From the NCBI GenBank assembly GCA_963704545.1, contig OY969915.1:1860001-1924000 (forward strand): a stretch of 64,000 bases of DNA. The letters run 5' to 3'. A model generated the notes under the pieces. The model ran no database searches. It saw nothing but the letters and a program-made list of their open reading frames with translations, and was not told the DNA's origin. This DNA is from VRUE01 sp963704545. Its GTDB lineage: Bacteria > Actinomycetota > Thermoleophilia > Solirubrobacterales > 70-9. This document shows, one piece after another, positions 51,227 through 59,297 of this stretch (positions within the stretch are counted from its first letter, which is position 1; each line of letters begins with the position of its first letter). Position numbers and translations under genes: made by a program.

Positions 51227-53332
51227 TCAGCTCACCCCGCCCGGCCACCAGGCGCGGTCGCCGCAGAGGTAGGTGATCGCCGGGATCATCAGGGCGCGGA
51301 CGACGAAGGTGTCGAGCAGGACGCCGAGCGCGACCGTGGCGCCGATCTGGACCAGCTCCTCCAGCGGCAGCAGCGTGAGCGTGGCGAAGGTGCCGGCGAG
51401 GATCACCCCGGCTCCGGTGATCACGCCGCCGGTGTTCTCCAGCGCGGCGAGGACACCGTCGCGGGTGCCCAGGGTCGCCGCCTCCTCGCGGGCGCGGGTC
51501 ATCAGGAAGATGTTGTAGTCGACGCCGAGGGCGACCAGGAAGATGAAGGCCAGCAGCACCAGGTTGAAGGCCATCCCGCCCGAGCCGAGGATCTCGGTGA
51601 AGCCGAAGGTGACCAGGCCGAGGGTCGCGGCAAATGAGGCGACGACCGTGACGATCAGGTAGGCGGGCGCGGCAAGGGCACGCAGCACCAGGGCGAGGAT
51701 CAGGCCGACGAGGATCAGGACCAACGGGACGATCAGCTTCGTGTCGCGAGAGTTGGTCTGCTCGATGTCGTAGTTCTCGGCCGGGATGCCGCCGACCAGG
51801 GCGCTCGGCGCCACCTCCTGCAGCTTCTCGCGGATCCCCTCGACCAGGTCGGCCGCTTCCGCCGAGTAGGGGTTGCCTCGCAGGACGATTGCGATCGCCG
51901 CCTCGGTCGAGATCTCGGAGGGCGGCACCGGGATCGCCAGCTTCACGGCGCCCAGCTCCTCCAGGCGACCGATCGCGTCCTCGGCCTGGCCGATCCGGAC
52001 CACCGCCGTCAGCGGCGATCCCAGCCCGGGCGGGAAGTGTTCGTCGAGGACTTCGGTGCCGCGGCTGGATTCGGTCGAGCGCGTTTCGCCCTGGCCGAAC
52101 CCGAGCGTGCCATGGTCGACGAGGTTGCCGAGCGAGAGGACGACGAGGGCGACCGAGACGACGGCGACGATCGCGCGGGGGCGGCGGCGGACGAGGGCGG
52201 CGACCCGGGCCCAGCGGCGATCCCTCTCCTGCGGCTCGGCATCGCGGCCGGGCCAGAAGACCCGCTCGCCGAGCAGCGAGAGGACGGCGGGCAGCAGGGT
52301 CAGCGACGCCGCGAGCATCACGGCGATCCCGATCGCCAGCACCGGGCCGAGCCAGTGGGTGGACTCGAGGTCGGCGAGCAGCAGCACCAGCATCGCCGCG
52401 ATCACGGTCCCGGCGGAGGCGGCGATCGGCCCCACGCTCTCCGCCAGCGCATCCTGCAGAGCGGTGCCGGGCTCCACGCCACGGCCGAGTTCCTCGCGGT
52501 AGCGGTGGATCAGCAGCAGCGAGTAGTCGGTGCCTGCGCCGAAGATCAGCACGAGGAGGAGGAACGTCCCCTCGGCGTTGACCACGATCGCGCCCGCCTC
52601 GATCAGGAGGTAGCCGATGCCGATCGCGATCAGGTAGGCGGTGCCGACGGTGAGCAGCGGAAGCAGGGCCAGGACCGGCGCGCGGTAGACGACCAGCAGC
52701 AGGACGAGGACCAGGCCCAGCGTCGCGATCAGCAGCGTCTTGGCGGCGTCATCGGCGACGTGCTCGAGGTCGGCGGCTATCCCGCCCGGTCCGGTGACGT
52801 AGGAGTGCAGGCCGAGATGACGGTGCTTGGCGAGGTAGGCGCGGATCTTCGCGACGCCGCCGACGACCGCGCTGCGTTCGTTGGCGTCGATCGCCAGCGC
52901 CACCAGCGCCGCTTCGCCGTCGCGGGAGATCGGCCCGATGCCGCGCGCGATCCGGGCCACCGCACCCAACGGCCGCCTCGCCTGATCCGAGAAGGGCGCG
53001 AAAACCGGCGTCGCCCCGGCAAGCCCGAGCTTTTCGAGCCCATCGCCGAGCCTGCCGATCGCGTTCAGGTCGCCGGCCGTGAGCCCTCCGTTGCGCTCGA
53101 AGACGACCAGCACCGGCACGTCGTCGCCGCCCTTGAAGTCGCTCTGGAGCACGTCGAGGACCTGGGTCGACTCCGCGTTCTCCGGCAGGAAGCTGCTCTG
53201 TCCGGCCGCCGTGACGTCGCCGATGTGGACCCGCCCGAGCAGCCCGGCGAGCCCGAGCACCACCCAGACGCCGACCGTGACCCAGCGTCCCCGCGGGCCG
53301 GTGACAGCCGCGGCAAGATGGGCGACACGCAC
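51227..53332 (-). CDS. MMPL-family RND transporter
   Basis: A 701-residue membrane transporter with the duplicated RND layout: two sets of six helices, each half with a large extracytoplasmic loop after its first helix. Family motifs are GAGTDYSLLLIHRYREEL in the first half and ALGVDYNIFLMTRAREEA in the second. In actinobacteria MMPL proteins export lipids or small metabolites using the proton gradient. Substrate unknown. It stands alone and converges with the PEP-mutase-family gene. Confidence 0.9.
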   Translation of the reverse strand: MRVAHLAAAVTGPRGRWVTVGVWVVLGLAGLLGRVHIGDVTAAGQSSFLPENAESTQVLDVLQSDFKGGDDVPVLVVFERNGGLTAGDLNAIGRLGDGLEKLGLAGATPVFAPFSDQARRPLGAVARIARGIGPISRDGEAALVALAIDANERSAVVGGVAKIRAYLAKHRHLGLHSYVTGPGGIAADLEHVADDAAKTLLIATLGLVLVLLLVVYRAPVLALLPLLTVGTAYLIAIGIGYLLIEAGAIVVNAEGTFLLLVLIFGAGTDYSLLLIHRYREELGRGVEPGTALQDALAESVGPIAASAGTVIAAMLVLLLADLESTHWLGPVLAIGIAVMLAASLTLLPAVLSLLGERVFWPGRDAEPQERDRRWARVAALVRRRPRAIVAVVSVALVVLSLGNLVDHGTLGFGQGETRSTESSRGTEVLDEHFPPGLGSPLTAVVRIGQAEDAIGRLEELGAVKLAIPVPPSEISTEAAIAIVLRGNPYSAEAADLVEGIREKLQEVAPSALVGGIPAENYDIEQTNSRDTKLIVPLVLILVGLILALVLRALAAPAYLIVTVVASFAATLGLVTFGFTEILGSGGMAFNLVLLAFIFLVALGVDYNIFLMTRAREEAATLGTRDGVLAALENTGGVITGAGVILAGTFATLTLLPLEELVQIGATVALGVLLDTFVVRALMIPAITYLCGDRAWWPGGVS

Positions 53333-53388
53333 GGCGGCAGCCTAACTTCGCCAGAGGCGGCGCCCGTCGGCGATCGAACGTGCGGGGA

Positions 53389-53733
53389 TCAGCGAAGCAG
53401 CACCCGGCAGCGTTTCAGCAGCTCCTCCAGCGTCTTCGGACGCAGGGCGCCGAGTCGCCGGCTCAAGCGCTCGTGGGAGATCGCCCGCAGCTGCTCGGGC
53501 ATCGCGAAGCCCTTCTCCCTCAGCCCACCCTCTTTGGCCGGGATCGCCAGATGCAGGGCATTGCCGAAATCGGTGCGGGTGAGCGGAACGGCAAGCGAGA
53601 GGCCAAGGCCCGCCTGGTTCAGCTGATCGACCGAGACCACCACGAAGGGACGGGGCTTTGCCTGCTCGGTCCCTCGGGTCGGGTCGGGGTCGGCCCAGTA
53701 GACCTCACCCTGCTGGGGCCGAGCGTCTACCAC
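53389..53733 (-). CDS. MazF/PemK-type toxin
   Basis: A 114-residue protein of the MazF/PemK fold: GEVYWADPDPTRGTEQAKPRPFVVVS at the start, then AVPLTRTD, and a helical C-terminus (KGFAMPEQLRAISHERLSRRLG). Members are sequence-specific mRNA endonucleases neutralised by the upstream antitoxin. The start overlaps the antitoxin gene by 7 bp. Confidence 0.87.
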   Translation of the reverse strand: MVDARPQQGEVYWADPDPTRGTEQAKPRPFVVVSVDQLNQAGLGLSLAVPLTRTDFGNALHLAIPAKEGGLREKGFAMPEQLRAISHERLSRRLGALRPKTLEELLKRCRVLLR

Positions 53734-53984
53734 TCGGGCGTCGGCGCATCGAAGCCGGACTCGATTTCACTGCTCTCCGCCCGATAGGCAGTGAGGGTCT
53801 CGGGATTGCCGGCCAGCCTCTCAAACCCAGCCGCGACCTCGGCCAGCATCGCCTCCTCGTCCGCAGCCCTGACCAGCTTCGCGACAACCTCGCTGGCGGA
53901 CTCGCCACGACGCGCGGCCAATATCTTCAGCCGGTCGCGAGTCTGAGTGGGAACCCGGATCGTCGTGGTATCTGCGGCGGCCAT
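53727..53984 (-). CDS. Ribbon-helix-helix/CopG-like antitoxin
   Basis: An 85-residue protein. The N-terminus TTTIRVPTQTRDRLKILAARRGESASEVVAKLV is a ribbon-helix-helix DNA-binding domain; the acidic C-terminus (ESSEIESGFDAPTPEW) would wrap the toxin. The Met of MAAADTTT is used as start. It precedes the MazF gene with overlap, the normal antitoxin-first order. A palindrome overlaps its start codon, suiting autorepression. Confidence 0.82.
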   Translation of the reverse strand: MAAADTTTIRVPTQTRDRLKILAARRGESASEVVAKLVRAADEEAMLAEVAAGFERLAGNPETLTAYRAESSEIESGFDAPTPEW

Positions 53985-54002
53985 GTAGATAGAAAGTCTA
54001 CA
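53984..54002 (-). promoter_or_regulatory. Operator-like palindrome at the antitoxin start
   Basis: TGTAGA and TCTACA arms around seven bases; one arm ends in the ATG of the antitoxin. A TAGACT lies inside it on the minus strand as a possible -10. Autorepression by the antitoxin-toxin complex is the usual use of such a site. Confidence 0.5.
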
Positions 54003-54062
54003 CAACTGAAGAGCCATTGAGGCGACCTTGGCCGCACTATGTCGAGCAGGGTCGGGCCTTGC

Positions 54063-54086
54063 TATACTGAACCTTATGGTTCAGTA
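54063..54086 (+). promoter_or_regulatory. Promoter plus operator overlapping the ArsR start codon
   Basis: TATACT (54063-54068) lies seven bases before the ATG. A perfect palindrome TACTGAACC-TTAT-GGTTCAGTA (54065-54086) covers the -10 box and the start codon, with the ATG in its loop. Binding of the ArsR dimer would block its own transcription, and the short spacing again implies a leaderless mRNA. Confidence 0.65.
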
Positions 54087-54414
54087 TTTCTCCACCCTGG
54101 ATAGCACCTTCTCGGCGCTCTCCGACCCTACTCGCCGCGCGATCCTCGAACGGCTTGCGCTCGGCAGCGCCACGATCAGCGAACTCGCTATGCCTGCCGG
54201 CATCTCGCTGACGGGGTTGAAGAAGCACGTGCGGGTACTGGAGGAGGCGGAGCTGGTCAGCACCGAGAAGCGCGGTCGGGTACGGCACTGCCGGCTCGGC
54301 CCGAGACGGCTGGAGGACATCAGCCGCTGGATCGAGGAGTACCGCCGCGGCTGGGAGCAGCGCTTCGACCGCGTGGAAGAGATCGTCGAGAGAAAGAGAG
54401 GAACGTCGCGATGA
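54076..54414 (+). CDS. ArsR-family regulator of an SRPBCC operon
   Basis: A 112-residue winged-helix repressor: TFSALSDPTRRAILERLALGSATISELAM, recognition helix SLTGLKKHVRVLEEAELV, wing TEKRGRVRHCRLGPRRLE. There are no metal-site Cys pairs. It overlaps the SRPBCC gene by ATGA; ArsR plus AHSA1/SRPBCC pairs are a common two-gene unit. The start at 54076 is supported by the promoter/operator directly before it. Confidence 0.9.
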   Translation: MVQYFSTLDSTFSALSDPTRRAILERLALGSATISELAMPAGISLTGLKKHVRVLEEAELVSTEKRGRVRHCRLGPRRLEDISRWIEEYRRGWEQRFDRVEEIVERKRGTSR

Positions 54415-54905
54415 GCGAAGAGACGAACACCCGCCACCCCACCACAGTGACCACGCTGAGTGACACGGAGGTGCGCATCGAGCGTGAGTTCGACGCCCCC
54501 CGCGAGCTTGTCTGGGAGGCCTACACCGACCCCGAGCTGATGTGCGAATGGCTCGGCCCACGCCGGCTGACGATGACCGTGCAGGAGATGGACGTGCGCA
54601 CGGGCGGCAGCTACCGCTACACGCACTCCGACCAGGACGGCAGCTACGTCTTCTTCGGCGAGTTCCGCGAGGTCGACCCACCGCGCCTGCTCGTGCAGAC
54701 CTTCCAGTGGGAGGGCAACGATGCCCCGCCCTCGGTCGACCGAGTCGAGTTCGAGGAGCTCGAGGGCAACCGCACCCGGATCGTCGTCACCGGCGCCTTC
54801 GACTCGAAGGAGTCACGCGACGCGATGCTGGAGGCCGGCATGGAGAAGGGCGTCCGCGAGGGCTACGAGAAGCTCGACGAGCTGCTGGCGCGGCGCCAGG
54901 GCTGA
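54411..54905 (+). CDS. SRPBCC (AHSA1-like) domain protein
   Basis: A 164-residue START/SRPBCC hydrophobic-cavity protein: VRIEREFDAPRELVWEAYTDPELMCEWLGPRR at the start, GGSYRYTHSDQDG, FGEFREVDPPRLLVQTF, and TGAFDSKESRDAMLEAGMEKGVREGYEKLDELL. It probably binds a small lipophilic ligand. Coupled to the ArsR gene. Confidence 0.9.
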   Translation: MSEETNTRHPTTVTTLSDTEVRIEREFDAPRELVWEAYTDPELMCEWLGPRRLTMTVQEMDVRTGGSYRYTHSDQDGSYVFFGEFREVDPPRLLVQTFQWEGNDAPPSVDRVEFEELEGNRTRIVVTGAFDSKESRDAMLEAGMEKGVREGYEKLDELLARRQG

Positions 54906-55004
54906 GCTCAGCCAAATCGCTTCCGACAGCAGGGCGTTCGATGCGGATGGCCTAGAGTCGTCGAGCGCAGCTTCGCTGCGCTTACCCAATTGAGAGGCGG
55001 TCCC

Positions 55005-55487
55005 TTGGATCCTGTCGGCTATGAGCTTTGTACTCCCGAAGGCGGCAAGGGCGGTGGCGTTCGCGCCACTCGTGGCTTTCAGGCGGGTGAGACGGTGATG
55101 ATCGGGGTGCTCGAAGGCGAGGTGCCGATGAACGACTCGCACGCAACCCAGGTGAGCCGCACCAAATGGGCCCGGCACGCCGGTCTCGGCCCCAAGGTCA
55201 ATCACTCGTGCAGCCCGAACTGCGGTGTCGAGCTGAACGAAACGGGCGCATGCGACTTCGTGGCTCGCGAGCCGATCTCCAAGGGCGAGGAGATCACCTT
55301 CGACTACGCGATGCGCAACTACTCGATCGAGCATTTCCCGGGCGGCTGCCTTTGCGGCGCGGATATCTGCCGGGGCTCGGTAACCGGCTGGAAGGATCTC
55401 CCCGCCGAGCGGAAAGCGGACTACGAGGGCCTGGTCGCGCCCTACCTGCTCGAGATCGATCGCGAGTTGACCAACTCAATCGCCTGA
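55005..55487 (+). CDS. SET-domain protein (putative lysine methyltransferase)
   Basis: A 160-residue free-standing SET domain. Motifs: GGKGGGVRATRGFQAGE at the start, NHSCSPNCGVEL (NHS core), GEEITFDYAMRNYS, and a post-SET Cys cluster CLCGADICRGSVTG. All catalytic-region signatures of SAM-dependent protein lysine methyltransferases are present. The start at the TTG before DPVGYELC is preferred because GAGAGGCGG lies just upstream; an earlier in-frame TTG adds five residues. A target cannot be seen. Confidence 0.83.
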   Translation: MDPVGYELCTPEGGKGGGVRATRGFQAGETVMIGVLEGEVPMNDSHATQVSRTKWARHAGLGPKVNHSCSPNCGVELNETGACDFVAREPISKGEEITFDYAMRNYSIEHFPGGCLCGADICRGSVTGWKDLPAERKADYEGLVAPYLLEIDRELTNSIA

Positions 55488-55504
55488 GCCCGTCGGGCGA
55501 TGGG

Positions 55505-56611
55505 CTAGCCGAACTCGATCACGCTGCGGATCCCGTCCTGGGCCTCCATCAGCTCGAAGCCGCGGTTGACCTCGTCGAGGGCGATGCGGTGGGAGATGAA
55601 GGGCTCGACGTCGATCTCGCCGGCGAGGCTGCGGTCGATCAGCTTCGGGACCTGGTCGCGGCCCTTGACGCCACCGAAGGAGGAGCCGGCGACGCGGCGG
55701 CCGGTGATCAGGAAGCGGGGGACGATGTCGAGGGTCTCCCCCTTTCCGGCCACTCCGGCGACCGTGCACAGGCCCCAGGCCATGCGGGCCGCTTCGACCG
55801 CCTGGCGCATCACGGCGACGTTGCCGGTCGCCTCGAAGGTGTAGTCGGCGCCGAAGCCGCCGGTCATCTCGAGGATCGCCTCGACCGCTCCCTCTCCCCC
55901 CTCGATCGTGTCCGTCGCCCCCTGGCCTCGGGCCAGCTCGAGCCGCTCCGGCGAGAGGTCGACGCAGACGATGCGCTCGGCCCCCTGCAGCCGACAGCCG
56001 GCGACCGCGCCCAACCCGACCATCCCCGCCCCGAAGACGGCGCAGGTGCTGCCCGGCTGAACGGCGGCGGTGTTGATCGCGGCACCGAGCCCGGTCGAGA
56101 GGCCGCAGGCGAAGAGGCAGGCGTGCTCGAAGGGGGCCTCGGGGTTGATCTTCGCCAGGGCGATCGCCGGCATCACCGTGTACTCGGCGAAGGTCGAGCA
56201 GCCCATGAAGTGACGGATCCCGTCGCCGTCGCGCGAGATCCGGGTGGTGCCGTCGGGGAGGAAGCCCTTGTTCTGCTGCTCGCGGATCGCCAGGCAGAGG
56301 TTGGTCCGCGGGTCGACGCAGTGGACGCACTCGCCGCACTGGGGGGAGAAGAGGGTGACGACGTGGTCGCCCGGACGCAGTGAGGCGACGTCGGGGCCGA
56401 CGCTCTCGACCACACCGGCGCCCTCGTGGCCGAGCACGGTCGGCGCATAGCCGGAGGGGTCGGCACCGGAGGCCGTGTAGAGGTCGGTGTGGCAGACACC
56501 GCAGGCGACGAGGCGTACGAGGACCTCCCCCGCCTGCGGCTCGGCGAGCTCGACCTCCTGGACCGCGAGCGGCTCGCCGAACTCCTCGAGCACCGCGGCG
56601 CGCATCTTCAT
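55505..56611 (-). CDS. Class-III-type zinc alcohol / formaldehyde dehydrogenase
   Basis: A 368-residue MDR enzyme like the S-(hydroxymethyl)thiol dehydrogenases. Catalytic zinc ligands: CGVCHTD and GHEGAGVVE; structural zinc Cys in CGECVHC and the Cys after it; NAD site AVFGAGMVGLGAV. Some members use glutathione or mycothiol adducts of formaldehyde. The start is the Met of MKMRAAVLEEFG. It follows formate dehydrogenase by 22 bp, giving a formaldehyde-to-CO2 pair. The thiol cofactor is not shown by sequence. Confidence 0.88.
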   Translation of the reverse strand: MKMRAAVLEEFGEPLAVQEVELAEPQAGEVLVRLVACGVCHTDLYTASGADPSGYAPTVLGHEGAGVVESVGPDVASLRPGDHVVTLFSPQCGECVHCVDPRTNLCLAIREQQNKGFLPDGTTRISRDGDGIRHFMGCSTFAEYTVMPAIALAKINPEAPFEHACLFACGLSTGLGAAINTAAVQPGSTCAVFGAGMVGLGAVAGCRLQGAERIVCVDLSPERLELARGQGATDTIEGGEGAVEAILEMTGGFGADYTFEATGNVAVMRQAVEAARMAWGLCTVAGVAGKGETLDIVPRFLITGRRVAGSSFGGVKGRDQVPKLIDRSLAGEIDVEPFISHRIALDEVNRGFELMEAQDGIRSVIEFG

Positions 56612-56633
56612 CGCCGACCGTCCCCGCCCCGGC

Positions 56634-57836
56634 TCAACCGCTCTTGAAACGGGCGGCTTCCTCGGAACCGCCCGTGGCATCGCCCTCGCTGTAGGAGTGC
56701 GCCCCGGCGCCGGCGAGCTTGCCGCCGTCGACGATCAGGTACTCCTCGCGGATCGGCCGCCCGTCGAACCAGCACTCGAGGATCTCGCGCGCCCCGGCCG
56801 CATAGCGAGCCTGGGCGGAGAGGCTGGTGCCCGAGGTGTGCGGGGTCATGCCGTGGTGGGGCATCGTGCGCCAGGGGTGGTCCCTGGGCGCGGGCTGGGG
56901 GAACCAGACGTCGCCGGCGTAGCCCGCCAGCTGGCCGCTCTCGCACGCCCGCGCCACGGCGTCGCGATCGCAGATCTTGCCGCGCGCCGTGTTGATCAGG
57001 TAGGAGCCCCGCTTCATCCTGGCGAGCATCTCCGCGTCGAAGAGGTTCTCGGTCTCAGGGTGGAGCGGCGCGTTGATCGTCACCACGTCGCAGACCTCCA
57101 CCATCGACTCCGCGTCGGGGTGGAAGGTGACGCCCAGCTCCTCCTCGACCTCAGGCGGCAGGCGGTGGCGGTCGGTGTAGTGCAGGCCGACCTCGAACGG
57201 CTTCAGCCGCCGCAGAACCGCCGCGCCGATCCGCCCGGCGGCGACGCTGCCGACCTGCATGCCCTCCAGGTCGTAGGAGCGCGATACGCAGTCGGCGATG
57301 TTCCAGCCACCGTCGACCACCTGCTGGTAGGAGGGGATGTAGTTGCGGACCAGCGCCAGAATCATCATCACGACGTGCTCGGCGACGCTGATGCTGTTGG
57401 AGTAGGTCACCTCGGCGACGGTGAGGCCGCGCTCGATCGCCGCCTGCAGGTCGACGTGGTCGGAGCCGATCCCGGCGGTCAGCGCCAGCTTCAGGTTCGG
57501 CGCATTGGCGATCCGCTCTGCCGTCAGGTATGCGGGCCAGAAGGGCTGGGAGATGACGACCTCGGCCTCGGGCAGCTCGCGCTCGAAGACCGAGTCGGGG
57601 CCGTCCTTGTCAGAGGTGACGATCAGCCGGTGCCCGCGCCCCTCGAGGAACTCGCGCAGCCCCAGCTCACCCGAGACGCTGCCGACCAGCTCGCCCGGCG
57701 TGAAGCCGAGCGCCTCGGGCGTCGGCGTGCTCTGGCTGTCGTGGTAGCGCTCGATCCTCGGCACGTCGTCGCGCGCGTAGGACGGCGGGTAACCGTCGAC
57801 CGGATCGTCATAGAGGACGCAGAGAATCGTCGCCAT
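56634..57836 (-). CDS. fdh: NAD-dependent formate dehydrogenase
   Basis: A 400-residue D-2-hydroxyacid-dehydrogenase-type FDH that oxidises formate to CO2, making NADH. Family features: TAGIGSDHVDLQAA, TYSNSISVAEHVVMMILALVRN, an NAD site VGSVAAGRIGAAVL followed by YTDRHRL (Asp for NAD preference), and the catalytic His in PHTSGTSLSAQARYAAG. Length matches the well-studied bacterial FDH. It is first in a two-gene operon with the formaldehyde dehydrogenase. Confidence 0.93.
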   Translation of the reverse strand: MATILCVLYDDPVDGYPPSYARDDVPRIERYHDSQSTPTPEALGFTPGELVGSVSGELGLREFLEGRGHRLIVTSDKDGPDSVFERELPEAEVVISQPFWPAYLTAERIANAPNLKLALTAGIGSDHVDLQAAIERGLTVAEVTYSNSISVAEHVVMMILALVRNYIPSYQQVVDGGWNIADCVSRSYDLEGMQVGSVAAGRIGAAVLRRLKPFEVGLHYTDRHRLPPEVEEELGVTFHPDAESMVEVCDVVTINAPLHPETENLFDAEMLARMKRGSYLINTARGKICDRDAVARACESGQLAGYAGDVWFPQPAPRDHPWRTMPHHGMTPHTSGTSLSAQARYAAGAREILECWFDGRPIREEYLIVDGGKLAGAGAHSYSEGDATGGSEEAARFKSG

Positions 57837-57885
57837 GCCTCCACCCTCTCATCGATCAGGGTAGCCATGCAAGCGGGAAGGTCTC

Positions 57886-57921
57886 GAAGGATTGTGGTGG
57901 TCCCAGCCTCCACAATCCTTC
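57886..57921 (-). terminator. Hairpin after the lipoprotein gene
   Basis: 12-bp perfect arms (57886-57897 and 57910-57921) in the gap between the lipoprotein stop and the formate dehydrogenase start, a reasonable place for a minus-strand terminator. No strong T-tract. Confidence 0.5.
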
Positions 57922-57952
57922 AATCAGTCGGCTACAACTCGGTGGACGTTCC

Positions 57953-58399
57953 TTACCTCCCGACGTGCAGCTCGAGCGCGTGGATCTGGCTCTGGTCGAA
58001 TGAGCCGGTCTGCACCGGGCCGGCGGCGCTGATCAGGTCGCCGATGTCCGGCAAGGGGTGGGGCCGCAGGCCCTTGCGGACGTCGATCGCGGTCACCCCC
58101 GGCCCGGTGATTCCCTGGGGGTCGACGATGACGAAGTGCGCGTCGCCATCCCCGTCGGGGTCGACGCGCTCGACGAAGACGATCCGCCCCTCGGTGGTGC
58201 GGCAGCTGGGCAATCCCGGTGGGCAGTGCGAGGACGCGACCTCCTCGCCGGCGCCCTCGCGGCCCGCGGGGCCCGATCGCTCGATCAGAGGCGGCGAGGT
58301 CTCGGAGCCCGCCGCGCCACCCCCGCCGCACCCCGGAGTCGCGGCCAGCGCCAGCGCGACCGCCAGCGCGGCGACGCACGCGGGCCGGCATCCGGTCAT
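57953..58399 (-). CDS. Small lipoprotein of unknown function
   Basis: A 148-residue protein with a lipoprotein signal peptide (hydrophobic run to the lipobox ATPGC). The mature part is Gly/Ser-rich then compact, with ALELHVGR at the end; DPDGDGD could bind calcium. It overlaps the transporter gene in an ATGA quartet, so the two are co-expressed. No family recognised. Confidence 0.65.
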   Translation of the reverse strand: MTGCRPACVAALAVALALAATPGCGGGGAAGSETSPPLIERSGPAGREGAGEEVASSHCPPGLPSCRTTEGRIVFVERVDPDGDGDAHFVIVDPQGITGPGVTAIDVRKGLRPHPLPDIGDLISAAGPVQTGSFDQSQIHALELHVGR

Positions 58400-59274
58400 G
58401 CCCCGAGCGCTGGACCCGAAGCGGCGCCGTTGCGGCGGCTCATCGCCCAGGCGAAGAGACCGCCGGTGAAGAGCATGAAAGAGCTGTAGACGGCGGCGGG
58501 AATCGACAGCTCGGCGACGAGCGAAGCGCCGACCGCGATCGCCAGCGTCGCGTTGTGGATCCCGAGCTCGAGGGCGATCGCCGTCGCCTGGCGATCGTCG
58601 AGGCGGGCCAGCTTCGAGATCGCGAAGCTGATCGCCATCGCCGTGAGATTCAGCGCCAGGGCCGCACCGGCCACGTCGGCGACGTTTTCGGCGACGGTGT
58701 CGTGCTCGCTGACGATCGCCCCGACGACGACGAGGGCGAAGAGGGCAAGCGACGCGGCTCGGGCCCGCGGGTAGGCAACGGCGACCCGCTCGGGCCACCG
58801 CCGGCGCAGCGCCATCCCGATCGCCACCGGGATCACCGTGATCGCGAAGACCAAGGCGACGACGCCAGGCATGCTGACCTCACCAAGGGATCCGGCGCCG
58901 AAGTGCTCGGAGGAGAGCCCGAGGAAGAGCGGGATGGTGACCACGGAAGCGACGCTGCTGATCGCCGTCATCGTCACCGATAGCGCCGTGTCGCCCCGCG
59001 CCAGGTGCGTCAGCATGTTGGCCATCATTCCGCCGGGCGAGGCGCCGAGCAGGACGAGGCCGACGGCCAGCTCGGGCGGCAGTGCGAAGAGCTCGGCCAT
59101 CACGAAGGCGAGCAGGGGCGAGATAAGCGCCAGGTTGAGCATCCCGATCGCGACCCCGCGCGGGGCGACGAGGACGCGGCGAAAGTCGGCCGGCGTCAGC
59201 GCCAGGCCAAGGCTGCACATGATCGCGGCGATCGCGACCGGCAGCGCGATGGAGGCCAGCAGCGGGCTGTCCAT
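58396..59274 (-). CDS. Bile acid:sodium symporter family transporter
   Basis: A 292-residue membrane protein with about nine or ten transmembrane helices. Motifs include ALTPADFRRVL, LLGASPGGMMANMLTHLARGDTALS (the G-T-rich Na site) and ALELGIHNATLAI. The transported anion is unknown. It precedes the small lipoprotein gene on the minus strand. Confidence 0.87.
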   Translation of the reverse strand: MDSPLLASIALPVAIAAIMCSLGLALTPADFRRVLVAPRGVAIGMLNLALISPLLAFVMAELFALPPELAVGLVLLGASPGGMMANMLTHLARGDTALSVTMTAISSVASVVTIPLFLGLSSEHFGAGSLGEVSMPGVVALVFAITVIPVAIGMALRRRWPERVAVAYPRARAASLALFALVVVGAIVSEHDTVAENVADVAGAALALNLTAMAISFAISKLARLDDRQATAIALELGIHNATLAIAVGASLVAELSIPAAVYSSFMLFTGGLFAWAMSRRNGAASGPALGA

Positions 59275-59297
59275 CTCAGCCCGCTGCTCCCGCTATC

